Notes: a model not told the origin generated them from the letters alone. 8,920 nt of DNA from Flavobacterium sp. UBA6203 (GCA_002421645.1 DIST01000047.1:1-8920); one strand, 5' to 3'. Shown: positions 1 to 6,807, numbered from the stretch's first letter. A program made the numbers and translations.

Positions 1-233
1 ATGTTCGAATTTTGAATAAATCTATAAGGAATTGCAACTTCGACTAAATCCTCAATGGTAATTTGCTGTACCGTATAGGTTGTGTTTTCAAACACATTTT
101 CACCTGATGTTTCCTCCACAATTTCAACAAAAAAAGACGCAGGTGTTGGCTTATTTCCTTCATCACATGAATCATTACAACTTATTGAAAAAGCTGTGAT
201 AAAAACCATTAAAACAATTAATACGTTTCTCAT
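1..233 (-). CDS. Putative lipoprotein, 3' part missing (runs off window)
   Basis: Seventy-seven codons are visible before the window ends. The N-terminus (MRNVLIVLMVFITAFSISC) is a short basic start, a hydrophobic stretch and a Cys at residue 19, which fits a type II (lipoprotein) signal peptide; the mature protein would be anchored in the envelope. A second Cys follows at 23 in CDEG, and the mature region is acidic and beta-prone. The start ATG shares one base with the stop of the OmpA-like gene upstream (TAATG), so the two are very probably translationally coupled and may act together in the envelope. The family is not recognised. The Cys-x-EG...TP pattern after the lipobox loosely recalls the DUF6452 protein at 5610-6113, but this is too weak to assign a family. 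The reading frame is secure; the function is unknown. Confidence 0.75.
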   Translation of the reverse strand, partial: MRNVLIVLMVFITAFSISCNDSCDEGNKPTPASFFVEIVEETSGENVFENTTYTVQQITIEDLVEVAIPYRFIQNSN

Positions 234-1054
234 TATTTCTTACTTAAAATTTCAATTTCAACTCTTCTATTTGCTGCAGCTTGTTCTGGTGTTGCCTCTG
301 GAATTGGGTAAATAGGTTGTGAAACACCAAATCCTTTTGTCTTAACACGATACTCCTGTATACCATTATAAACGAGAAAACGTTTAATTTGTTTTGCTCT
401 ATCTAACGACAAATTACGGTAATCTTTATCAATACAACAAATATGCCCTTGAATTTCAATTCTTAAATCGGGATTGTTTTGCATTATAAAAAGTAAATCA
501 TACAATGTCCCTTGCGATTCTGGCATAGTTGCAAAAGTATTTTGATAGAAATTAATATTTTTTAATATAATTTTTGTTCCAACTTTTGCCAATCTTACTT
601 TCTCCTCTAATGGTGCATCTTCAGGTATAACAACTTCAGGTACTGCAACTTTAATTCCTAAAACTTCATTTTCTTTATCTAAATCTTTTTCTAATAAATA
701 GTGAATGATGGCTTTTCTATTTTCAGCTTTATTGGTTGAAGTAGCGCCTTTTTCGCCAAGAGAAATACTTTTAAAATCGAGTCTTATGTTTACTTTTCCT
801 TTGATTTGATTGAAGATATGATTTACCCGTTTTTGCGATAACGTATCGTTGTACCCTGAGGTTCCCACTTCGTCTGTAGAACCTGTAATAGAAAGAATTT
901 TTGAAGTTGTATTGTCAGCTATCCATTTTTGGAGTTTAGCATCTTCGGTTTTGTTCAATTCAAACTTATTATTATCAAAATAAAAAATGGCTTGTTCTTG
1001 TCCAAATGATATTTGGAATAACAACATGCCTAATAGGAAACAACAATATTTCAT
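233..1054 (-). CDS. Exported protein with two OmpA-like domains
   Basis: The 273-residue protein starts with a signal peptide (cleavage probably near FG|QEQ, residues 18-19), so it acts in the periplasm or at the outer membrane. Residues about 22-122 look like a first, diverged OmpA-like domain: GSTDEVG at 58-64, LSQKRV at 72-77, ENRKA at 111-115. Residues about 155-271 form a second, more typical one: LSLDRAKQIKRFL at 215-227, KGFGVSQP at 240-247, NRRVEIEI at 262-269. OmpA C-terminal domains usually bind peptidoglycan through diaminopimelate. In the second domain the usual GHTD is replaced by GHICCIDKD, so the ligand Asp is displaced and two adjacent Cys appear. There is no beta-barrel. The gene overlaps the downstream lipoprotein gene by one base, which suggests a two-gene envelope operon. 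The domain call is fairly sure; the exact role is open. Confidence 0.85.
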   Translation of the reverse strand: MKYCCFLLGMLLFQISFGQEQAIFYFDNNKFELNKTEDAKLQKWIADNTTSKILSITGSTDEVGTSGYNDTLSQKRVNHIFNQIKGKVNIRLDFKSISLGEKGATSTNKAENRKAIIHYLLEKDLDKENEVLGIKVAVPEVVIPEDAPLEEKVRLAKVGTKIILKNINFYQNTFATMPESQGTLYDLLFIMQNNPDLRIEIQGHICCIDKDYRNLSLDRAKQIKRFLVYNGIQEYRVKTKGFGVSQPIYPIPEATPEQAAANRRVEIEILSKK

Positions 1055-1071
1055 TACTTGTAAAATTTAAT

Positions 1072-1079
1072 CAAATTTA
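1072..1079 (-). promoter_or_regulatory. Possible -7 element for the OmpA-like gene
   Basis: Read on the minus strand, TAAATTTG matches the Bacteroidota -7 consensus TAnnTTTG and lies 17 bases before the ATG of the OmpA-like gene, after the rocD terminator. No convincing -33 TTG is seen; the upstream stretch is T-rich and overlaps the terminator tail. Some start site is needed here because a terminator precedes it. Confidence 0.35.
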
Positions 1080-1080
1080 A

Positions 1081-1117
1081 AATAAAAAATAAAAAATCCC
1101 GACTTTCATCGGGATTT
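1081..1117 (-). terminator. Rho-independent terminator after rocD
   Basis: A perfect 9-bp stem (AAATCCCGA at 1094-1102 with TCGGGATTT at 1109-1117) encloses a six-base loop. On the minus strand it is followed by a long T-rich tail reaching about 1081. It lies 20 bases past the rocD stop and separates rocD from the OmpA-like/lipoprotein pair. Confidence 0.85.
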
Positions 1118-1136
1118 ATATTTACTAAGCAATTAT

Positions 1137-2417
1137 TTATTTCTCAAACTCTTTTAAAGTAGTGATGATAATTGAAACGCAATCTCTCAATTGCTCTTCG
1201 TTCATAACTAACGGCGGTGCAAAACGAATAATATTTCCATGTGTTGGTTTTGCTAATAAACCATTTTCAGCTAAACGAACACAAATATTCCAAGCTGTAT
1301 CGCTTTCTTCGGTGTCGTTAATTACAACTGCGTTTAATAGTCCTTTTCCTCTTACTAAAGTAGCAATATTTGAGGTTTCGATAAATTTACCCAATTCTTC
1401 ACGGAAGATTTTCCCTAATTTTCTTGCGTTTTGAGACAAACTTTCTTCCGAAACTACTTCTAAAGCTGCCATAGCCACCGCAGCCGCAACTGGATTTCCT
1501 CCGAATGTAGAACCGTGTTGACCTGGTTTGATGACATTCATAATGCTATCATTTGCCAAAACCGCAGAAACTGGATAAGCTCCACCTGATAAGGCTTTTC
1601 CTAAGATTAAAATATCGGGTTGGGTAAACGTTTCTTGTTTTTCACACTTTGCTTCACAAGTACAGTTTCCACAAACCGCTAATAACGAACCTGTTCTAGC
1701 GATACCGGTTTGTACTTCGTCTGCGATGAATAAAACGTTGTTTGCTTCACAAATTGCTTTTGCTTTTTTGATAAAATCGTCAGAAGGTGTATAAACTCCT
1801 GCTTCCCCTTGAATTGGTTCTACTAAGAATCCTGCAATGTTTTTTGATGAATTCACTGCTTTTTCTAACGCTTCGATATCATTATAAGGAATACTGATAA
1901 ATCCTGCTGTATATGGACCGAAGTTCTTTCTTGCGTTTTCGTCGTTTGAGAAAGAGATGATTGTAGTCGTTCTTCCGTGGAAGTTACCATCACAAACGAT
2001 GATTTGTGCTTCGTTTTCGTTGATTCCTTTTTTCTCGTATGCCCATTTTCTACACAATTTTAAAGCGGTTTCAACTGCTTCTGCCCCTGTGTTCATGGGT
2101 AATACTTTATCAAATCCGAAATAGTTGGTTACAAATTGTTCGTAAACCCCTAATTTATCGTTGTAAAACGCTCTTGATGTTAAGGTTAACGTTTGTGCTT
2201 GTTGCACCATTGCTCCTACAATTTTTGGATGACAATGTCCTTGATTTACCGCTGAATAAGCCGAAAGAAAATCGTAATATTTCTTTCCTTCTACATCCCA
2301 AACATAAACGCCTTCTCCTCTACTTAAAACTACTGGTAGTGGATGATAATTGTGTGCACCGTACTTGTCTTCTAATGCAATTGCTTCAGCCGAAGTCATT
2401 CTTTCTAAAACTGACAT
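1137..2417 (-). CDS. rocD: Ornithine--oxo-acid aminotransferase
   Basis: Cytosolic PLP enzyme that transfers the delta-amino group of ornithine to 2-oxoglutarate, giving glutamate semialdehyde and glutamate; it links arginine and ornithine breakdown to proline and glutamate. The 426-residue length fits the family. Class III aminotransferase marks are all present: [17 protein letters not shown] near 48-64, [10 protein letters not shown] at 111-120, FHGRT at 146-150, the cofactor Asp in IADEVQTG (D233) and the Schiff-base Lys in ILGKALSGG (K274). A Cys-rich insert between these last two (C249, C252, C254, C258) is described under findings. The ATG at 2417 is chosen because [20 protein letters not shown] resembles the family N-terminus; a 10-codon extension would need a TTG. 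The gene appears monocistronic, with a promoter at the edge of a repeat array and a terminator downstream. Function is well supported, though acetylornithine or another omega-amino substrate is not strictly excluded. Confidence 0.93.
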   Translation of the reverse strand: MSVLERMTSAEAIALEDKYGAHNYHPLPVVLSRGEGVYVWDVEGKKYYDFLSAYSAVNQGHCHPKIVGAMVQQAQTLTLTSRAFYNDKLGVYEQFVTNYFGFDKVLPMNTGAEAVETALKLCRKWAYEKKGINENEAQIIVCDGNFHGRTTTIISFSNDENARKNFGPYTAGFISIPYNDIEALEKAVNSSKNIAGFLVEPIQGEAGVYTPSDDFIKKAKAICEANNVLFIADEVQTGIARTGSLLAVCGNCTCEAKCEKQETFTQPDILILGKALSGGAYPVSAVLANDSIMNVIKPGQHGSTFGGNPVAAAVAMAALEVVSEESLSQNARKLGKIFREELGKFIETSNIATLVRGKGLLNAVVINDTEESDTAWNICVRLAENGLLAKPTHGNIIRFAPPLVMNEEQLRDCVSIIITTLKEFEK

Positions 2418-2436
2418 AAAATTTTGTTGTTGATTG

Positions 2437-2456
2437 TTACATCGCAATTCCTTCTT
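2437..2456 (-). promoter_or_regulatory. Shine-Dalgarno-like site followed by a start-stop pair in the rocD leader
   Basis: On the minus strand AAGAAGGA (2456-2449) is followed after six bases by ATG TAA (2442-2437), a minimal start-stop pair, 19 bases before the rocD ATG. A strong Shine-Dalgarno match is unusual in this group, and the rocD ATG itself has none. It may load ribosomes onto the leader or be chance. Confidence 0.3.
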
Positions 2457-2484
2457 AGTGGTGAGAAATCAACCGAATAGTTGC

Positions 2485-2515
2485 CAAAAATACAAAAATC
2501 AAGGGCAATTTCAAA
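2485..2515 (-). promoter_or_regulatory. Predicted rocD promoter at the edge of the hexamer array
   Basis: On the minus strand TTTG (2515-2512), a 19-base spacer and TATTTTTG (2492-2485) match the Bacteroidota -33/-7 consensus (TTTG, 17-23 bases, TAnnTTTG). The -33 element lies inside the CAANNN repeat array and the -7 element directly follows its last unit. Transcription would start near 2480, giving a leader of about 60 bases before the rocD ATG. Confidence 0.5.
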
Positions 2516-2616
2516 GTCAAATTCAAAAATCAAGGGCAAGGGCAAGTTCAAGTTCAAAAATCAAGGGCAAGGTCAAGGGCAAAAATCAAGGGCAAATTCA
2601 AGGGCAAAATCAATAA
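2493..2616 (+). repeat. Phased CAANNN hexamer/heptamer array with a 31-bp super-period
   Basis: The 124 bases divide without remainder into 20 units that all begin with CAA: 16 hexamers (mainly CAAGGG, CAAGTT, CAAATT) and four identical heptamers CAAAAAT. Each heptamer is followed by CAAGGG, so the 13-mer CAAAAATCAAGGG recurs at 2493, 2524, 2555 and 2580, spaced 31, 31 and 25 bases. On the minus strand the array reads as TTG every six bases toward rocD. It occupies much of the 312-base gap between DUF1697 and rocD; the remainder of the gap holds the rocD leader and a short 8-mer repeat. Open reading frames across it are artefacts of the repeat. Confidence 0.9.
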
Positions 2617-2694
2617 TCTGTAAAAATTCTATTTTTTGGAACACAGATTTTAGAAATGGAAGAAATTTTAAAAATGTATAAACTATGTCAGACG

Positions 2695-2727
2695 CTTTTA
2701 AACTTTTAAACCACTAACCTTTTAAAC
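2695..2727. repeat. Short CTTTTAAA 8-bp repeat
   Basis: CTTTTAAAC occurs at 2695, 2703 and 2719, that is in register with an 8-base period and one diverged unit between. It lies within 35 bases of the DUF1697 stop. No terminator hairpin is visible in this gap. Confidence 0.55.
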
Positions 2728-2729
2728 TC

Positions 2730-3269
2730 CTACTCAAACATTTCTAATAAAGTGGTAACTGTATTCCAATTTCTAATTGTGGCAACAACGTTTAATTTTT
2801 TCTCGATATATTTTTGGTCTAATCTTGTTTTTCCGGCTCCTACAGCGTATTTGATGTAGATTCTACTTTTATCAATTGCTGCTTCGTCGGGTTTGAATTG
2901 GCTGACTTTTAAATCGTTAATGGCGCTTCCTTGTAATTCTTTCGAAAGGAAAGCCACGTACAATTTCTTGGTATCACACTCTTTTTCTTTTAGATAGGGA
3001 TTGTTTTTAAAGCATGCTTCTAAATCTTCTTTACTAATAACTACAACTGGAACTTCCAATCCTAATTCTTTGAAAATTTCTTGTTTGATTTTAAACCCAA
3101 CACTCGCACCGTGTTCTTCTTCCGAATCTACAAAAACATTTCCTGATTGAATATACGTGCGTACATTTTGAAATCCTGCGTTTTCTAAAAGCGTTTTCAA
3201 AACGTCCATTTTAATCATGTTATGACCGGAAACATTAATTCCGCGAAGTAAAGCTAAGTGGGTTTTCAT
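2730..3269 (-). CDS. DUF1697 domain-containing protein
   Basis: A 179-residue soluble protein with no signal peptide. It carries the hallmarks of DUF1697: LALLRGINVSGHN at residues 5-17, VRTYIQSGNVFV at 36-47 and a C-terminal RNWNTVTTLLEM near 166-177. The family is widespread and about 180 residues long, so this is full length; its biochemical function is not established. The ATG at 3269 is chosen because the protein then begins right at the conserved block; the longer frame would need a TTG start. It follows the DUF1003 gene after 30 bases on the same strand, so it may be co-transcribed, although a -7-like motif lies in that gap. The end of the gene is followed by short repeats rather than a terminator. 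Confidence 0.88.
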   Translation of the reverse strand: MKTHLALLRGINVSGHNMIKMDVLKTLLENAGFQNVRTYIQSGNVFVDSEEEHGASVGFKIKQEIFKELGLEVPVVVISKEDLEACFKNNPYLKEKECDTKKLYVAFLSKELQGSAINDLKVSQFKPDEAAIDKSRIYIKYAVGAGKTRLDQKYIEKKLNVVATIRNWNTVTTLLEMFE

Positions 3270-3284
3270 GGTTGTAATTTGGTG

Positions 3285-3292
3285 CAAAAATA
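3285..3292 (-). promoter_or_regulatory. Possible -7 element for the DUF1697 gene
   Basis: On the minus strand TATTTTTG fits TAnnTTTG and lies 15 bases before the DUF1697 ATG, within the 30-base gap after the DUF1003 gene. No clear -33 TTG is seen at the right distance, so the gene may instead be read from the upstream promoter. Confidence 0.35.
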
Positions 3293-3299
3293 GAATTTC

Positions 3300-3998
3300 C
3301 TATTTAATTCGGTTTAAAATATCGTTCATCATTTCGATTTGCACTTTTTGAATTTCGATTAACTCCTGTTGTTGGTGCATTACCAAATGATCTATTTTAT
3401 CGTCTAACATTCGAATTTCTAGTTCTGATTTCAAATTAATCATGTAATCTTTCTTAGCGCGTTCTCGGTCTTTTTCTTCCTGACGGTTTTGGCTCATCAT
3501 AATTACTGGCGCTTGCAATGCTGCCACACATGATAAAATCAAATTCAATAAAATGAAGGGATAAGGATCGAATTCTTTGTTCGTAAAAATAATCACGTTG
3601 GAACCAATCCAAATGGTAATGAAAACAAAAAAAGCGATTATAAAGGTCCAACTTCCTCCAAATGCCGCCACTTTATCTGCTACAATTTGTCCGTAATTTC
3701 TAGTATCAACTTCTTCTTCTACTTTGGCTACAAACGAAGTATCATCTCCCAAAGACCGCACTACATCTTTTTCTAATTTTGACAACTGACTGATTTCGGT
3801 TTGCAAAAATTTTGAAATGTATTTTTCACGATACACATTCAATTCTTGTACGGAAATGGAATCATTCACATCAAAATCGGGAAAATCTTTCAAAATTAAA
3901 TTCAAAATAGAAGTTCGAATTGTTTTCCCTGAAACTCTATCATGCTCAGGAAAATCAATATTGGAAATAGCACTTTTAAACGTTGGATTGTTTCTCAT
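3300..3998 (-). CDS. DUF1003 domain membrane protein
   Basis: A 232-residue protein of the DUF1003 family. The N-terminal 110 residues look soluble. Two membrane segments follow, about 115-138 (starting FGGSWTFIIAFF) and 146-167. The family signature FDPYPFILLNLILS sits at 143-156 and continues as AALQAPVIMMSQNRQ (159-173). Residues 172-232 are charged and heptad-like, ending in a predicted cytoplasmic coiled coil. The family is common in bacteria, and its role is not defined. No signal peptide is present; insertion would be through the two internal segments. The start ATG at 3998 has no Shine-Dalgarno sequence. The gene diverges from the RlmD-like gene across a 123-base gap, and no promoter with a full consensus was found for it there. 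A role in ion transport or signalling would be guesswork. Confidence 0.9.
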   Translation of the reverse strand: MRNNPTFKSAISNIDFPEHDRVSGKTIRTSILNLILKDFPDFDVNDSISVQELNVYREKYISKFLQTEISQLSKLEKDVVRSLGDDTSFVAKVEEEVDTRNYGQIVADKVAAFGGSWTFIIAFFVFITIWIGSNVIIFTNKEFDPYPFILLNLILSCVAALQAPVIMMSQNRQEEKDRERAKKDYMINLKSELEIRMLDDKIDHLVMHQQQELIEIQKVQIEMMNDILNRIK

Positions 3999-4109
3999 AA
4001 TTCAAAAACATTTCAGCTAAAATACAATTAAAACCATTGAATTCTACAACTCTTGGCTTTAAAAGTTATAGAAATCAAAAAAAACGTATCAAATCCACTG
4101 AACAATTCT

Positions 4110-4117
4110 TATTTTTG
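4110..4117 (+). promoter_or_regulatory. Possible -7 element implying a leaderless rlmD mRNA
   Basis: TATTTTTG fits TAnnTTTG exactly and ends four bases before the ATG at 4122. If used, transcription would start at or beside the start codon. No TTG is present 17-23 bases upstream, so support rests on the -7 element alone. Confidence 0.4.
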
Positions 4118-4121
4118 CCTC

Positions 4122-5534
4122 ATGGGAAAAAAGAGAACAGAAAAAATCGTATTCGAAAACGTAAAAATCCTTGATGCAGGTGCAAAAGGTGTATCGGTAG
4201 CTAAAGCTCCTGATGGTAAAGTAATATTTCTTCCAAATGTAGTGCCTGGCGATGTGGTAGACGTGCAAACGATGAAGAAAAGAAAAGCCTACTACGAAGG
4301 TAAAGCTATAAAAATCCATGAATTTTCAGAACATAGAATTGACCCGGTTTGTGAGCATTTTGGTGCTTGTGGTGGTTGTAAATGGCAAAACATGAAGTAT
4401 AGTCAACAATTGTTCTATAAAAATCAGGAAGTTTTTAATAATTTAAAGCGAATTGGTAAAATTGAATTACCCGAATTCGAACCAATTTTAGGTTCCGAAA
4501 AGCAATTATTCTACCGAAATAAAATGGAATTTGGTTTCTCAAATGCGCGTTGGATGACCGATGCCGAAATTCAATCGGGAACTGAATTTGATAATAAAAA
4601 TGCGTTGGGATTTCATATTCCAAGAATGTGGGATAAGATTTTAGATATTGAGAAATGTCATTTACAAGAAGATCCATCTAACGAGATTCGTAATGAAATT
4701 AAACGATTTGCAAACGAGAACAACTTAACGTTCTTCAATGCTAGAGCTGTGGAAGGTTTGTTGCGAACGCTGATGATTCGTACTGCTTCAACTGGTGAAA
4801 TCATGGTGTTGATTCAGTTTTTTGAAAACGACAAAAACGGTATCGAATTGATGATGAACTTCTTAGCAGAACGTTTTCCTCAAATTACCTCGTTACAATA
4901 TGTAATCAATCAGAAATTGAATGATACGTTGTATGACCAAGACATTATTTTGTTCAAAGGTCGTGATTATATTTTAGAAGAAATGGAAGGTTTGCATTTT
5001 AGTATTAATGCGAAATCGTTCTATCAAACCAATTCGGACCAAGCGTATGAATTGTACAAAATTACTAGAGAGTTTGCAGGTTTAACTGGGAACGAAACGG
5101 TATACGATTTATATACCGGAACGGGAACTATTGCCCAATTCGTATCGAAAAAAGCGAAGAAAGTAATTGGTGTTGAAGCTGTTCCAGAAGCTATTGTTGA
5201 TGCAAAAGCTAATGCGGAACGCAATAACATTACGAATTGTGAGTTTTATGTGGGGGATATGAAAAACGTTTTCAACGATGAGTTCATCAACCAACACGGA
5301 CAACCTGATGTTATCATTACCGATCCACCACGTGACGGAATGCACAAAGATGTGGTAGAGATGTTATTGAAAACGGATGTACCAAAAATTGTATACGTAA
5401 GCTGTAATTCGGCAACACAAGCGCGTGATTTGGCTTTGATGGATGAGAAATATAAAGTAGTTCGTGTGCGTCCTGTGGATATGTTTCCTCAAACGCATCA
5501 TGTGGAAAACGTGGTTTTATTGGAAAAACGATAA
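4122..5534 (+). CDS. rlmD: 23S rRNA (uracil-5-)-methyltransferase, RlmD/TrmA family
   Basis: Predicted to methylate C5 of a 23S rRNA uridine (U1939 in E. coli numbering) with S-adenosylmethionine. Layout over 470 residues: an N-terminal TRAM-like RNA-binding domain (about 5-65); a [4Fe-4S] motif with C77, C83, C86 and C179; a central RNA-recognition region; and a Rossmann-type methyltransferase from about 320. Visible catalytic features are FYQTN (300-304), YDLYTGTGTIAQF (328-340), TDPPRDGMH (400-408), the nucleophile C428 in VYVSCNSATQ and the probable general base E462 in HHVENVVLLE. All key residues are intact. The ATG at 4122 is chosen over an in-frame TTG 69 bases upstream because MGKKRTEKIV leads directly into the TRAM domain. 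The family also includes RlmC and dual-target RlmCD, so the exact uridine is inferred. The DUF6452 gene follows after 75 bases on the same strand. Confidence 0.9.
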   Translation: MGKKRTEKIVFENVKILDAGAKGVSVAKAPDGKVIFLPNVVPGDVVDVQTMKKRKAYYEGKAIKIHEFSEHRIDPVCEHFGACGGCKWQNMKYSQQLFYKNQEVFNNLKRIGKIELPEFEPILGSEKQLFYRNKMEFGFSNARWMTDAEIQSGTEFDNKNALGFHIPRMWDKILDIEKCHLQEDPSNEIRNEIKRFANENNLTFFNARAVEGLLRTLMIRTASTGEIMVLIQFFENDKNGIELMMNFLAERFPQITSLQYVINQKLNDTLYDQDIILFKGRDYILEEMEGLHFSINAKSFYQTNSDQAYELYKITREFAGLTGNETVYDLYTGTGTIAQFVSKKAKKVIGVEAVPEAIVDAKANAERNNITNCEFYVGDMKNVFNDEFINQHGQPDVIITDPPRDGMHKDVVEMLLKTDVPKIVYVSCNSATQARDLALMDEKYKVVRVRPVDMFPQTHHVENVVLLEKR

Positions 5535-5535
5535 T

Positions 5536-5598
5536 ACTTGTCGCATAGAACTTGTTGAAATATTACGTAATGACTTCGACAAGCTCAGTCTGACAAAA
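5536..5598. repeat. REP-like intergenic palindrome
   Basis: CTTGTTGAA (5551-5559) can pair with TTCGACAAG (5575-5583) through nine base pairs including one G-U. The 15-base loop contains a perfect palindrome, ATTACGTAAT (5562-5571). A second left arm, CTTGTCG (5537-5543), is a perfect 7-bp inverse of CGACAAG (5577-5583). The right side carries TTCGACAAGCTCAGTCTGAC, a motif type recalled as recurring between genes in many bacteria. There is no T-run, so it is not a standard terminator. Confidence 0.5.
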
Positions 5599-5609
5599 TT
5601 AAGATAAAT

Positions 5610-6113
5610 ATGAAAAAAATAGTTTTTATAACCCTATCCTTGCTTTTAGCGGTTTCGTTTTGGAACTGTGAAAAAGATGATATTTGTGCCGAAGGAACAG
5701 CTGTAACACCAAGAGTAATTATTGAGTTTTACGATGCTGCTAATCCTAGCGTTTTGAAGAACGTAACGAATTTAGGGGTGATAGCACCCACATTTTCTGA
5801 AGGCAAAGCATTTAACAATGTATCTAAAATTGAAGTTCCATTAAGAACAACGGCAGATGTTACCACTTTGAATTTTATTCAAAACGGAAGCGATACCAAT
5901 ACTACAAACGATAATGTTGATGAAATTACATTTAATTATCAGCGAGTAGATGAATATATTTCTCGTGCTTGTGGTTTTAAAACCTTGTTTTATTTGAATG
6001 ATACTAATCCTATTGAATTAACCGTTGATGGCAACAATTGGATTCAAAGTATAGAAGTGCTACAACCTAATATAGAAACCGAAAATGAAGTACATGTTAA
6101 GATTTATTTTTAG
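5610..6113 (+). CDS. DUF6452 family putative lipoprotein
   Basis: A 167-residue protein with an N-terminal signal (MKKIVFITLSLLLAVSFWNC). Cys20 is the likely lipidated residue, although the lipobox FWNC is degenerate. The following EKDD resembles the acidic lipoprotein export signal of flavobacteria, which would place it on the cell surface. The mature part has C26, an EGTAVTP stretch, then IEFYDAANP (49-57), a pattern recognised as DUF6452, a family largely restricted to Flavobacteriia with no assigned function. The start is 75 bases past the RlmD-like stop with a REP-like hairpin between and no clear promoter, so read-through from upstream is likely. The 3' end overlaps the DUF6048 gene by 29 bases, which suggests translational coupling and a shared envelope role. 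Confidence 0.82.
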   Translation: MKKIVFITLSLLLAVSFWNCEKDDICAEGTAVTPRVIIEFYDAANPSVLKNVTNLGVIAPTFSEGKAFNNVSKIEVPLRTTADVTTLNFIQNGSDTNTTNDNVDEITFNYQRVDEYISRACGFKTLFYLNDTNPIELTVDGNNWIQSIEVLQPNIETENEVHVKIYF

Positions 6114-6801
6114 TCTGGGCTTGGTTTGCTTTTCTTTATTAGGAAATGCACAGACTAAAGACACAGCCAAAGTGGTATATCCGGAACGTTATGGATTACG
6201 TTTAGGTGCCGATTTACATAAAATTGCGCGTTCGTTTTACGAAAAAGACTATCGTGGTTTTGAAGCGGTAGGAGATTATCGTTTAACCAAGCGTTTTTAC
6301 CTAGCGGGTGAACTTGGAAACGAAAACAAAACCGTAGACGATGACCGATTAAACTTTACTACAAAAGGAACGTATTTTAAAGTAGGTTTTGATTACAATT
6401 CGTTTGAGAATTGGTTGGATATGGAAAACATGATTTATGTAGGGATGCGTTATGGAGTAAGTAGTTTTACTCATACATTAAACAGTTATAAAATCTATGA
6501 TCCAACAAATTATTACGGAGAGCATGTTGTAATTTCAGGAAAAGAATATGATGGTTTAACGGCAAGTTGGGTAGAAATCGTAGGAGGAATTAAAGCGGAA
6601 CTATTCCACAACTTATACATGGGATTTTCGGTACGATTGAACTATTTGGTTTCTAACAAAAAACCAGATGGATTTGATAATCTTTTCATCCCTGGCTACA
6701 ACCGAACGTATGATGGGAAATTTGGAGCAGGATTTAATTATACTTTGAGTTATTTCATTCCGATTTACAAGAAAAACAAAACTACAACAGTCAAAAAATA
6801 A
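6085..6801 (+). CDS. DUF6048 family exported protein
   Basis: A 238-residue protein with a signal peptide ending near LLGNAQ|TK (residues 22-24). The mature chain is rich in alternating aromatic and polar residues (YGLRLGADLHKI, RFYLAGELGNE, YVGMRYGVSSF, YMGFSVRLNYLV) and ends in FNYTLSYFIPIYKKN. This is the pattern of a small outer-membrane beta-barrel; the barrel is inferred. It matches the flavobacterial family DUF6048, which commonly sits next to DUF6452. Two starts are possible, ATG at 6085 or at 6094; both leave a good signal peptide and both lie inside the DUF6452 gene (29- or 20-base overlap). The gene ends just before a strong terminator, so it closes the plus-strand operon. Function is not known; a two-component surface assembly with the DUF6452 lipoprotein is a reasonable guess. 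Confidence 0.82.
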   Translation: MKYMLRFIFSLGLVCFSLLGNAQTKDTAKVVYPERYGLRLGADLHKIARSFYEKDYRGFEAVGDYRLTKRFYLAGELGNENKTVDDDRLNFTTKGTYFKVGFDYNSFENWLDMENMIYVGMRYGVSSFTHTLNSYKIYDPTNYYGEHVVISGKEYDGLTASWVEIVGGIKAELFHNLYMGFSVRLNYLVSNKKPDGFDNLFIPGYNRTYDGKFGAGFNYTLSYFIPIYKKNKTTTVKK

Positions 6802-6807
6802 TTATTG

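Noticed and set aside
2434..2681. Small Gln/Gly- or Lys/Ser-rich proteins encoded across the hexamer array
   Set aside because: These frames exist only because CAANNN repeats lack stop codons. They have no start signal, more than one frame stays open, and the composition follows the repeat.
2730..3998. DUF1003 and DUF1697 as a novel defence or signalling pair
   Set aside because: Both are common housekeeping-type families, and their adjacency alone is not evidence of joint function.
5551..5583. Terminator for the RlmD-like gene
   Set aside because: The hairpin is plausible, but it is followed by GCTCAGTC rather than a T-run, and no separate promoter is seen for the next gene.
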